Shown piece by piece: positions 14,835 to 21,426 of a stretch of 21,426 nt of DNA (the stretch's first letter is position 1; each line of letters starts with the position of its first letter). The translations under genes were made by a program, and so were the position numbers. Source of the DNA: an uncultured Eubacterium sp. (GTDB taxonomy: Bacteria > Bacillota > Clostridia > Lachnospirales > Lachnospiraceae); NCBI GenBank assembly GCA_910589595.1, contig CAJUTM010000034.1:1-21426 (forward strand), written 5' to 3'. The notes beneath the pieces are model-generated. The model made no database searches. It was not told where the DNA came from and saw only the letters and a list, made by a program, of their open reading frames with translations.

Positions 14835-16316
14835 ATGACAAAATTGGAAAAAGCAAATCAATATCAGGAGAAGCACCGGGTGTCAAAAAGAGAAAAACCC
14901 GTATTTCACGTTACCTCGCCGACGGGGTGGATGAACGACCCCAATGGATTTTCCGTCTATCAGGGAAAGGTACATCTCTTTTATCAATATCATCCATACA
15001 GTGACGAATGGGGGCCAATGCATTGGGGGCATGCTGTTTCCGATGATTTTGTGAAATGGGAGGAGCTTCCGCCAGCATTGGCACCGGATACGGACTATGA
15101 TGGTGGAGGATGTTTTTCGGGAAGCGCCATAGAGACAGACGAGGGTCAGGCGCTGGTATATACCGGAGTACAGGAGACGGAAAGCGAAGACGGAATTAAG
15201 AAAAATTTTCAAAACCAGTGTCTCGCCATAGGCGACGGCGTCCATTATGAAAAAGTTCGGGAGAATCCGGTCGTTCCGGCCGCCCTGCTTCCGGAGGAAT
15301 ATTCCCGTGAGGATTTCAGAGACCCGAAGATATGGAAAGAGAAAGAAACATATTATCTGGTGGCAGGCAGCAAAGACGCCAAAAACGACGGTCAGGCAGT
15401 ACTTTTTGCCTCAGAAGATTTGAGACATTGGCAATATCTTTCCGTACTGGCAGACAATCGGGGGAAATATGGGAAGATGTGGGAATGTCCTGACTTTTTC
15501 GCATTATGCGGAAAACACATATTAACAGTTTCTCCCATGAATATGCAGGCAGACGGAAAAGAATTTCATAATGGAAACCAATCAATAGCGATGATAGGAG
15601 AGTATGACAGACAAAATTATCATTTGCTGGAGGAACAGGTGGTTTCTCTTGATTATGGATTAGATTTTTATGCGCCGCAGACATTACAAACAGAGGATGG
15701 CAGACGGATTATGATTGCCTGGATGCAGTCATGGGATATGAATATTAAGCCGGAAGAGCAGAAATGGAATGGGATGATGACGATTCCCAGAGAACTGGAG
15801 CTTAAAGATGATATATTATATCAAAATCCGGTGAAAGAACTGGAATATTACCGTACAGAGCCTGTATTTTATAAGAAAAAAGAAATATCCGCAACATGTA
15901 GTCTGCCGGAAATTCATGGGCGGGTACTGGACTTGACGGTAGAATTAGTGTCGGGAGATTATGAGAAATTTTCTATTATTTTTGCCAAAAACGAAACATA
16001 TGAAACCCGTTTTCAGTATTTAAAAAGTGCGGAGACGATTGCCTTTGACCGCACCCGCTGCGGACTTACAAAAGATGTTGTATGCCGGCGGGAAATGAAA
16101 ATCAGGAAAGCCGGAACAACGTTGAAGCTCCGCCTGCTTCTCGATAAATTTTCAGTGGAATTGTTTGTCAATGACGGAGTTCAGACATTTACTTCTACAT
16201 TTTATACGCCATTAGACGCAAAAGATGTTATACTGGAATGTGATGGAACGGCAGTAGTAAATATTGAAAAGTATAAGATTACATTGGACAGGGCCAGACG
16301 GGAAGATGAAATCTGA
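14835..16316 (+). CDS. GH32 beta-fructosidase (sucrose / fructo-oligosaccharide hydrolase), cytoplasmic
   Basis: The 493-residue protein lacks a signal peptide, so it acts on imported substrate. All three GH32 acidic motifs are present: WMNDPNG with nucleophile D35, FRDPK with stabiliser D163, and WECPD with acid/base E217. An N-terminal five-bladed propeller and a C-terminal beta-sandwich are implied by length. Hydrolysis of sucrose, kestose or short inulin-type chains would release fructose for the kinase encoded next. AGGAGG precedes ATG 14835 well. The name scrB/sacA would fit if sucrose or sucrose-6-phosphate were the substrate. With an ABC importer rather than a PTS the substrate should be unphosphorylated, so I leave the symbol empty. 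Confidence 0.93.
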   Translation: MTKLEKANQYQEKHRVSKREKPVFHVTSPTGWMNDPNGFSVYQGKVHLFYQYHPYSDEWGPMHWGHAVSDDFVKWEELPPALAPDTDYDGGGCFSGSAIETDEGQALVYTGVQETESEDGIKKNFQNQCLAIGDGVHYEKVRENPVVPAALLPEEYSREDFRDPKIWKEKETYYLVAGSKDAKNDGQAVLFASEDLRHWQYLSVLADNRGKYGKMWECPDFFALCGKHILTVSPMNMQADGKEFHNGNQSIAMIGEYDRQNYHLLEEQVVSLDYGLDFYAPQTLQTEDGRRIMIAWMQSWDMNIKPEEQKWNGMMTIPRELELKDDILYQNPVKELEYYRTEPVFYKKKEISATCSLPEIHGRVLDLTVELVSGDYEKFSIIFAKNETYETRFQYLKSAETIAFDRTRCGLTKDVVCRREMKIRKAGTTLKLRLLLDKFSVELFVNDGVQTFTSTFYTPLDAKDVILECDGTAVVNIEKYKITLDRARREDEI

Positions 16317-16337
16317 AAAAGGAGGGGAAAGTTTGGC

Positions 16338-17306
16338 ATGAAAAAATATGATGTGGTGGCATTGGGGGAACTGCTTGTGGATTTTACTATGAATGGCAGC
16401 AGCAAACAGGGCAATCCGCTTTTCGAGGCGAATCCCGGCGGAGCGCCCTGCAATGTATTGTCAATGCTTCAGAAATTGGGGAGACAGACAGCGTTTATTG
16501 GCAAGACAGGCAGAGATTCTTTTGGTGAAATGCTTCGTAATGTAGTGGCGGAACAGGGCATTGATACGGGTAATCTGATTATGGACGAGGAAGTTCCTAC
16601 GACACTGGCATTTGTACACACGGCCCCTGACGGAGACAGAAGTTTTTCTTTTTACCGCAATCCGGGAGCCGATATGATGTTAAGGGATGGAGACATTGAT
16701 TGCTGCTTATTGGAAAATGCAAAAATTTTTCACTTTGGAAGCTTATCTATGACCGCTCCCGAAGTGGAGGGTGCGACTAAAAAGGCAGTGAGGACAGCAA
16801 AAGAAAGCGGCGCATTGATTTCTTTTGACCCTAATCTGCGGCCTCCTTTGTGGGAAAACCTGAATGTGGCAAAGGAGAAGATTGCCTATGGTATCAGCCA
16901 GTGCCAGATATTGAAAATTTCTGATGATGAGATTGCCTTTTTTACAGGAATGGCGGATATTGATGCGGGGGTAGAAAAAATACGTGAACAGTACGATACG
17001 CCGATTATTTTTGCGACGATGGGAAAAAATGGAAGCCGTGTTTACTATGGTGGAAATATAGTAGAGTGTTCCCCATTTTTGAATCCGGATACGATTGATA
17101 CAACAGGAGCAGGGGATACCTTTATGGCCTGTGTGCTCCACTATATTTTGGAATTTGGGCTCGATGGACTTGATGAGCAGAAGCTGTATGATATGTTGGA
17201 ATTTGCCAATGCCGCGTCGTCTATTGTCACGACGAAAAAAGGCGCTTTAAAGGTCATGCCGGAAGAGGCAGATGTACGGGCTTTTATACAGGAAAGGAAA
17301 AGGTGA
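16338..17306 (+). CDS. scrK: Fructokinase, PfkB/ribokinase family
   Basis: This 322-residue kinase phosphorylates fructose with ATP, feeding glycolysis after GH32 cleavage. Sequence signs: VALGELLVDF start, the sugar-binding NPGGAPCNV motif typical of fructokinases, GKTGRDSFG, SFDPNLRPPLW, and the PfkB signature DTTGAGDTF, with catalytic base Asp about residue 260. GGAGGGG lies ahead of ATG 16338. The stop codon overlaps a GTG of the following frame. The fructokinase call is favoured over other PfkB sugars by the NPGGAP motif and by the operon. Confidence 0.9.
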   Translation: MKKYDVVALGELLVDFTMNGSSKQGNPLFEANPGGAPCNVLSMLQKLGRQTAFIGKTGRDSFGEMLRNVVAEQGIDTGNLIMDEEVPTTLAFVHTAPDGDRSFSFYRNPGADMMLRDGDIDCCLLENAKIFHFGSLSMTAPEVEGATKKAVRTAKESGALISFDPNLRPPLWENLNVAKEKIAYGISQCQILKISDDEIAFFTGMADIDAGVEKIREQYDTPIIFATMGKNGSRVYYGGNIVECSPFLNPDTIDTTGAGDTFMACVLHYILEFGLDGLDEQKLYDMLEFANAASSIVTTKKGALKVMPEEADVRAFIQERKR

Positions 17307-17311
17307 GGAAA

Positions 17312-17545
17312 ATGACAGAGATAAAAGTATCATTAGACAGTATTGAAAAGGTAAAGCAATTTGTTTCTATTACGAATGAATTTGACACAGACTTTGATTT
17401 AGTGAGCGGGCGTTATGTGATTGACGCCAAATCGATTCTCGGAATATTCAGTATGGATTTGTCAAAGCCTTTAGTTTTGCAGATTCATGAACATCAGGAG
17501 GAGGCGGGAAAAATTCTGGAATCTCTAAAAGAATATGTGGTATAA
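17312..17545 (+). CDS. HPr-like protein lacking the active-site histidine loop
   Basis: ATG 17312 (77 residues) is favoured over GTG 17303, which overlaps the fructokinase stop. The product aligns over its whole length with HPr/Crh: KVSLDS at the N-terminus, AKSILGIFSM matching the KSIMGVMSL region of Bacillus HPr with the regulatory serine (here Ser41), and a final amphipathic helix (AGKILESLKEY). The G-[IL]-H-A-R-P segment carrying His15 is absent; about four residues are missing and IEKV occupies the place. It therefore cannot carry PTS phosphate in the normal way. By analogy with Crh it could be phosphorylated at the serine by HPr kinase and act in catabolite control, or it may have lost both roles. 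It is the last gene of the fructan operon. Confidence 0.82.
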   Translation: MTEIKVSLDSIEKVKQFVSITNEFDTDFDLVSGRYVIDAKSILGIFSMDLSKPLVLQIHEHQEEAGKILESLKEYVV

Positions 17546-17546
17546 T
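17538..17546 (+). promoter_or_regulatory. Extended -10 promoter of the UvrA-like operon
   Basis: TGGTATAAT is a consensus extended -10 (TGn plus TATAAT). It overlaps the stop codon of the HPr-like gene and lies about 25 bases before the Shine-Dalgarno of the next gene. No good -35 lies 17 bases upstream, which extended -10 promoters tolerate. No terminator separates it from the fructan operon, so some read-through is likely. Confidence 0.6.
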
Positions 17547-17584
17547 GAGGGATAAGTTCGGTACACTGATGGGAGGAAAGAAGT

Positions 17585-19963
17585 TTGAAACAGAATAAGA
17601 TTATTATTGAGGGGGCCCGTATTCATAATTTGCAAGGGATTGATGTGACGATTCCCAAACAGAAACTTACCGTGATTACAGGGGTATCCGGCAGCGGTAA
17701 GTCGAGTCTTGCTTTTGATACCCTTTATGAGGAGGGAAAGCGTCGGTATTTATTATTTTCAGGGACACAGTTTATGATAGACAGTGCCCCTTCTTTTGAC
17801 GCAATCACCGGATTGTCGCCAACGGTAGCAGTTGAGCAGCGCACGATTCGTCAGGCGAATCCGCGGAGTACGGTTGGGACAAGGATGAAATTGAGTCCCA
17901 TGCTGGCGGCATTATATGCCAATTATGGCAGGCGTGACGAGGAATATGACGATGGGCTGCCGCTTGATGTTTCCATGTTTCAGAGAAATTCGGCAAAAGG
18001 TATGTGTGTTCGTTGTCTGGGGAAAGGAGTTGCGCATTTCCTAGATGAGGTTTCTCTGTTTGCGGACAAAGAGCAGAAGATTGTTGAGATAGCGTGCGGG
18101 CTGGGAAAACGGGCTGACACGAAGAAACTGCTGACGCCATTTTGTGAAAAGTATGGGATTGATATGTGGAATGACCGGATTTGCGATTTGACGAAAGAGC
18201 AATTGCAATTGATAAAATATGGCGATGGCGGAAAATCAAAGTTTTGCGGTTTTATTCCGTGGATTACCATGCTGGCAAACGGAGTTCTTTCTACTTCCGG
18301 ACGGATGGCGCATCTGCTTACGCAGGCGGGAATGATGAAAAAATGCAAATGCCAAAAATGCAATGGAACCGGACTGGGAGAGCAGGCGTCGCATACATAT
18401 TTTTGTGGAAAGACAATTGTGGAATTGGAAGATATGTATATTGGGGATTTGTATGAATTTTTAACGCTGTGTGGGGAAAAGAATGCTTTGCTGCAGGAAA
18501 TTACAGGCAGACTGGCATGTATGATAGAGGTGGGGCTTCAACATTTGGCGCTTTCCCGACCGCTGCCAACCTTGTCAGGGGGAGAAATACAGCGGCTTTT
18601 TTTGGCCGTGTATACGGTATCGCAAATGGACTCAATTATCTTTGTATTTGACGAGCCTACGATTGGTCTGCATGAGTCGGAAAAAGAAAATCTTATACGC
18701 ATTTTGCGTAAATTGGTGAATCAGGGCAACACGGTAGTTGTGGTCGAACATGATGAAAATTTTATGCGGGAAGCGGATTATCTCATTGAAATCGGTCCTG
18801 AAGCGGGAAGCGATGGCGGACGGAAAATTTTTGAGGGAACATACGAAGAATTTTTGGAGTGCAGCCAGTCAAAAACAGCCCCCTATTTGCGTGGAACGTC
18901 ACTTCCGGTTAAGACATTATTGCGACCGCTGAAAGAACAAAAGTTATTGATTGAAAATGCGAGTGTACACAATTTGAAACATATAACGGCAGAAATCCCG
19001 CTTGGTGTCATGGTTGGTGTCGCAGGAGTGTCAGGGAGCGGAAAGTCCAGTCTGATTCTGGATACGCTCGTTCCGCTTCTGAAAAAGTATTTGCAAAAGA
19101 ACTGCGTAATGGAGGAGGAAAAGGGAGTTCAGACATTTGAGACAGGACAGGCGGTATTGCGCGGAGCAGAACAATTAAAGAAATGTTATGTTATCGGGCA
19201 GATGCCGATTGGCCGCAGCCGGACATCGTGTCCGGCAACCTATACGGGAATTTTTGAGCGAATCCGTGACTTGTTTGCAGAAACAGAAGAGGCAAAAGCG
19301 CGCGGATACAGCGCCGGCATGTTTTCCCGAAACAGTCATGGCCGTTGTCTGAAATGCAGCGGCGACGGCGTCGTTCATTATCATGTAGGTTTTGGTAACT
19401 TTATTGATGTCGACTGCGAGGAATGTAATGGAACGGGATATGTGCAGGAAGCGCTGCAAATTAAATTGGAGGGAAAGAATATATGCGAGATTTTGGACAT
19501 GAGTGTGGATGAGGCATATGATTTCTTTCGCGACAAAGAGGATGCTATTTGCCGGGTGCTGGAAATTCTGCAGCGAGTGGGGATGGGCTATATAAAGCTG
19601 GGGCAGGCAACGCCGACGATTTCGGGCGGCGAGAGCCAGCGGATTAAGCTGGCAAAGGAGCTGGCGAAAGGAAAAATCCCGAAAGGAAAAGGGATGGAGG
19701 GCATACTTTACATACTGGATGAACCAACAACGGGGTTGTCATTTTCTGATGAGGAAAAACTGCTGCTCCTTTTGAACGAGTTGGTTGAACTGGGGGCCTC
19801 TATCATTGTAACGGAGCATGACCCTTTCATTTTATCCAATTGCGACTACATATTGGAAATGGGTGAGGGGGGCGGCAGTGACGGCGGCTGTCTGATTGCA
19901 AGTGGTACACCTACGGAATTGAAACAGAACAAAGATTCAATGATTGGAGCGTATTTGAAATGA
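17585..19963 (+). CDS. UvrA-like twin-ABC ATPase without UvrB-binding region
   Basis: TTG start with GGGAGG about 8 bases ahead; 792 residues against about 940 for UvrA. Both ATPase modules look intact: Walker A GVSGSGKSS at residues 33-41 and again near 480, signatures LSGGEIQR and ISGGESQR, and Walker B IIFVFDEPT and ILYILDEPT. Zinc-binding CxxC pairs are retained (CVRCLGKG / CKCQKCNGTG and CLKCSGDG / CEECNGTG). After the NPRSTVGT motif the protein lacks the length of the UvrB-binding insertion, as in UvrA2 and drug-resistance UvrA-like proteins such as DrrC. DNA binding without canonical excision is likely. The substrate or drug is unknown. Confidence 0.87.
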   Translation: MKQNKIIIEGARIHNLQGIDVTIPKQKLTVITGVSGSGKSSLAFDTLYEEGKRRYLLFSGTQFMIDSAPSFDAITGLSPTVAVEQRTIRQANPRSTVGTRMKLSPMLAALYANYGRRDEEYDDGLPLDVSMFQRNSAKGMCVRCLGKGVAHFLDEVSLFADKEQKIVEIACGLGKRADTKKLLTPFCEKYGIDMWNDRICDLTKEQLQLIKYGDGGKSKFCGFIPWITMLANGVLSTSGRMAHLLTQAGMMKKCKCQKCNGTGLGEQASHTYFCGKTIVELEDMYIGDLYEFLTLCGEKNALLQEITGRLACMIEVGLQHLALSRPLPTLSGGEIQRLFLAVYTVSQMDSIIFVFDEPTIGLHESEKENLIRILRKLVNQGNTVVVVEHDENFMREADYLIEIGPEAGSDGGRKIFEGTYEEFLECSQSKTAPYLRGTSLPVKTLLRPLKEQKLLIENASVHNLKHITAEIPLGVMVGVAGVSGSGKSSLILDTLVPLLKKYLQKNCVMEEEKGVQTFETGQAVLRGAEQLKKCYVIGQMPIGRSRTSCPATYTGIFERIRDLFAETEEAKARGYSAGMFSRNSHGRCLKCSGDGVVHYHVGFGNFIDVDCEECNGTGYVQEALQIKLEGKNICEILDMSVDEAYDFFRDKEDAICRVLEILQRVGMGYIKLGQATPTISGGESQRIKLAKELAKGKIPKGKGMEGILYILDEPTTGLSFSDEEKLLLLLNELVELGASIIVTEHDPFILSNCDYILEMGEGGGSDGGCLIASGTPTELKQNKDSMIGAYLK

Positions 19964-20889
19964 TGGAAGAAAGAAATATAGCAGAAGAGATAGATTGTTA
20001 TATTGCCAAAAAGAGGTATCGTCTGATTAATAGTGTAATTCTTTGGCAGGAGGGGGAGATTCTCGCAGAAAATTATTACAATGGCTTTACGAGTGAGAGC
20101 CGGAATGTTATGCGCTCTGTTATGAAAAGCATTTTATCGGCAGCAACAGGGATTGCGTGCAGACAGGGGAAGCTTACCGATTTGGATACGCCGATAGCGA
20201 CATATCTGGCTCCGTTTCGTGAGGGACGCAGCCCAATGCATAGTATGATAACGGTTCGCCATCTGCTGACGATGACATCCGGTATTTACTGGAATGGGGG
20301 AATCCATTATCATTGTCCGATGATGGAGCAATTGCGCCGCTCGAAAGACTGGGTGTCCTATGTTGCGGATTGTGCGGTAACGGATATTCCGGGCATGAAA
20401 TGGAATTATAAGGAATTTGATATGATTTTGCTGGCGGCTGTTTTAGAAGAAGTTTGCGGCGACTTGTATGATTTTATTGAGCAGGAATTGTATGCTCCGC
20501 TTGGGATTCACAGCGGACGTTGGTTTCGGAGTCCTGACGGCATTTATTACAGTGTGGCAGATAATGAAGAAAACGAGGCGCCGTCTAATTTGACGGCAAG
20601 AGAGATGTTGGCAATCGGACAGTTATACTTAAACGGAGGAGTTTTTAACGGACAGCGTATTTTGACAGAAGAATACATACAAGAATCAACGAAATCACAT
20701 ATGGAGCCAAATTATGGTTATCTGTGGTGGTGCAGTCCGGATTGCTTTTCCGCCATGGGGTTTGGCGGGCAGAGAATTACAATCTTTCCAGAAAAGCGGA
20801 TAGTCGCTGTTGTTCAGGCAACTCCGACGCCGAGCGGGAAAGCTTACGACGATATGGTGTTTGAGCTTGTCGGCAGATTTTTGGGTTAG
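19960..20889 (+). CDS. Cytoplasmic beta-lactamase-fold serine hydrolase
   Basis: ATG 19960 overlaps the UvrA-like stop (ATGA), so translation is coupled; a second ATG at 19963 is out of frame with the stop pattern of this gene. The 309-residue protein belongs to the class C beta-lactamase / PBP-like esterase superfamily. Ser53-x-x-Lys56 (SVMK) is the nucleophile motif, HLLTMTSGI is the typical helix after it, and GFGGQ lies near the C-terminus where KTG/HxG occurs. The Y-x-N motif appears as Tyr150-Lys-Glu, so the Asn is replaced. There is no signal peptide, so a periplasm-type antibiotic defence is unlikely; esterase or amidase activity on an internal substrate is more plausible. Its pairing with the UvrA-like gene suggests a joint role, perhaps in detoxification, but this is inference. 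Confidence 0.85.
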   Translation: MMEERNIAEEIDCYIAKKRYRLINSVILWQEGEILAENYYNGFTSESRNVMRSVMKSILSAATGIACRQGKLTDLDTPIATYLAPFREGRSPMHSMITVRHLLTMTSGIYWNGGIHYHCPMMEQLRRSKDWVSYVADCAVTDIPGMKWNYKEFDMILLAAVLEEVCGDLYDFIEQELYAPLGIHSGRWFRSPDGIYYSVADNEENEAPSNLTAREMLAIGQLYLNGGVFNGQRILTEEYIQESTKSHMEPNYGYLWWCSPDCFSAMGFGGQRITIFPEKRIVAVVQATPTPSGKAYDDMVFELVGRFLG

Positions 20890-20902
20890 CCTGACATTTC
20901 TC

Positions 20903-20931
20903 TGTACATTTATCCCTGATTATGCTATTCT
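20903..20931 (+). promoter_or_regulatory. Promoter candidate for the small membrane protein gene
   Basis: TGTACA (20903-20908), a 17-base spacer and TATTCT (20926-20931) preceded by TG at 20923-20924 form an extended -10 type promoter. The predicted leader is about 45 bases and ends in AAAAGGAG. Confidence 0.45.
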
Positions 20932-20982
20932 ATAAAAGAATAAGGGGTATTTTTTATCATACATAAAAAGGAGATGGGGACG

Positions 20983-21309
20983 ATGTCAGGAGTATGGGAA
21001 ACCTATATGATAGTATATCTTTTGGGAACTGTATTTATGGTTGCAAATATGTTTCGGTGCATATGGAGTAAGCAGCTATTTAATCCGCCAAGTCTTGAGG
21101 AAAGCAAAGATGAGTCTGACCGTATGAAAGTGCGTATTATTTATGGAGTAACGCAGGGGATAATGTTGATTTTATATATCATTTGCTTTGTCAATTTCAA
21201 AAATCTGACGGCGGCAATGATTGGATTTGCAACGGGCGTATTATTACCGATTGCGATTGTATTCTTGTTTGATATGTACTTAGAACGTGTGAGCAGGAAA
21301 TTGTCATAA
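20983..21309 (+). CDS. Small integral membrane protein of unknown function
   Basis: I choose ATG 20983, nine bases after AAAAGGAG; an in-frame ATG at 20974 is too close to that site. The 108-residue protein has three hydrophobic segments, at about residues 5-25, 55-72 and 78-97, with a charged loop (EESKDESDRMKVR) between the first two. There is no signal peptidase motif and no recognisable domain. It resembles many uncharacterised small membrane proteins of Clostridia. It has its own promoter candidate and is not obviously tied to the upstream hydrolase. Confidence 0.7.
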   Translation: MSGVWETYMIVYLLGTVFMVANMFRCIWSKQLFNPPSLEESKDESDRMKVRIIYGVTQGIMLILYIICFVNFKNLTAAMIGFATGVLLPIAIVFLFDMYLERVSRKLS

Positions 21310-21426
21310 TGTCCTTTGCGTCAATATGATAATAGAGCAATCGCTTAATCATTTGTCTCCTTGAATTTGTGCACTGCGCGGGTATCATGCGGTATCGTTG
21401 TCCTTGTATCACTCCCCGAAAAATTA
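21310..21426. other. Tail of window, no feature seen
   Basis: Only 117 bases remain after the last gene. I see no terminator hairpin with a T-run and no convincing coding start on either strand. Reverse-strand open frames here overlap the membrane protein gene and have no ribosome binding site. Confidence 0.5.

Noticed and set aside
17585..19963. Housekeeping uvrA
   Set aside because: It is about 150 residues short, lacks the UvrB-binding length, and has no uvrB neighbour.
19960..20889. Antibiotic beta-lactamase resistance gene
   Set aside because: It has no secretion signal and an altered Y-x-N motif; it fits the broader serine hydrolase family better than a true beta-lactamase.

Overview
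The window looks like a chromosomal segment of a low-to-mid GC, Gram-positive anaerobe, most likely a gut or rumen Clostridia (Lachnospiraceae-like). The reasons are strong AGGAGG-type ribosome binding sites, GTG/TTG starts, a LytTR/AgrC-type two-component pair, an Msm-type ABC sugar transporter with an HPr-like protein, and modular secreted xylanolytic enzymes. This placement is inference; no rRNA or other taxonomic marker is present. I see no tRNA, rRNA, CRISPR array, transposase or phage gene, and no gene-free stretch longer than 300 bases.

Region 1 (1-6518) concerns xylan breakdown. A very large secreted protein, whose start lies outside the window, carries two DNA-identical copies of a [carbohydrate-binding module + GH8 reducing-end xylose-releasing exo-oligoxylanase] unit. 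Thr/Ala/Pro-rich minisatellite linkers join the units, and an X2-type Ig-like module and a terminal beta-rich module follow. Twenty-one bases downstream, probably in the same transcript, is a 749-residue regulator that joins a LacI-type sugar-sensing domain, a degenerate GGDEF-like domain and an AraC-type DNA-binding domain.

Region 2 (6602-9309) holds a translationally coupled LytTR response regulator and GHKL sensor kinase (AgrA/AgrC type, with no agrB or agrD). After it comes a 213-base leader-like spacer holding three strong hairpins, a candidate 20-codon ORF and a possible Shine-Dalgarno-masking helix. This spacer precedes an unrecognised, highly charged 143-residue protein.

Region 3 (9372-17545) is a fructan/fructo-oligosaccharide (or sucrose) utilisation locus. 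A divergent LacI-family repressor faces an operon encoding a lipoprotein solute-binding protein, two permeases, an MsmK-type ATPase, a cytoplasmic GH32 beta-fructosidase, a PfkB fructokinase and a small HPr homologue that lacks the phosphorylatable histidine loop. The divergent promoter region holds five contiguous-type 12-bp near-palindromes in two blocks, which are very probably operators. The logic is: import the oligosaccharide, hydrolyse it inside the cell, phosphorylate fructose, with repression relieved by the sugar.

Region 4 (17538-21426) starts from its own extended -10 promoter. It encodes a UvrA-like twin-ABC ATPase lacking the usual UvrB-binding insertion, translationally coupled to a cytoplasmic beta-lactamase-fold serine hydrolase. 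A separately promoted small membrane protein follows.

Points most worth a second look are the exact intragenic GH8 duplication, the hairpin/leader region before the 143-residue protein, the 12-bp operator arrays, and the His-less HPr-like protein in the fructan operon.
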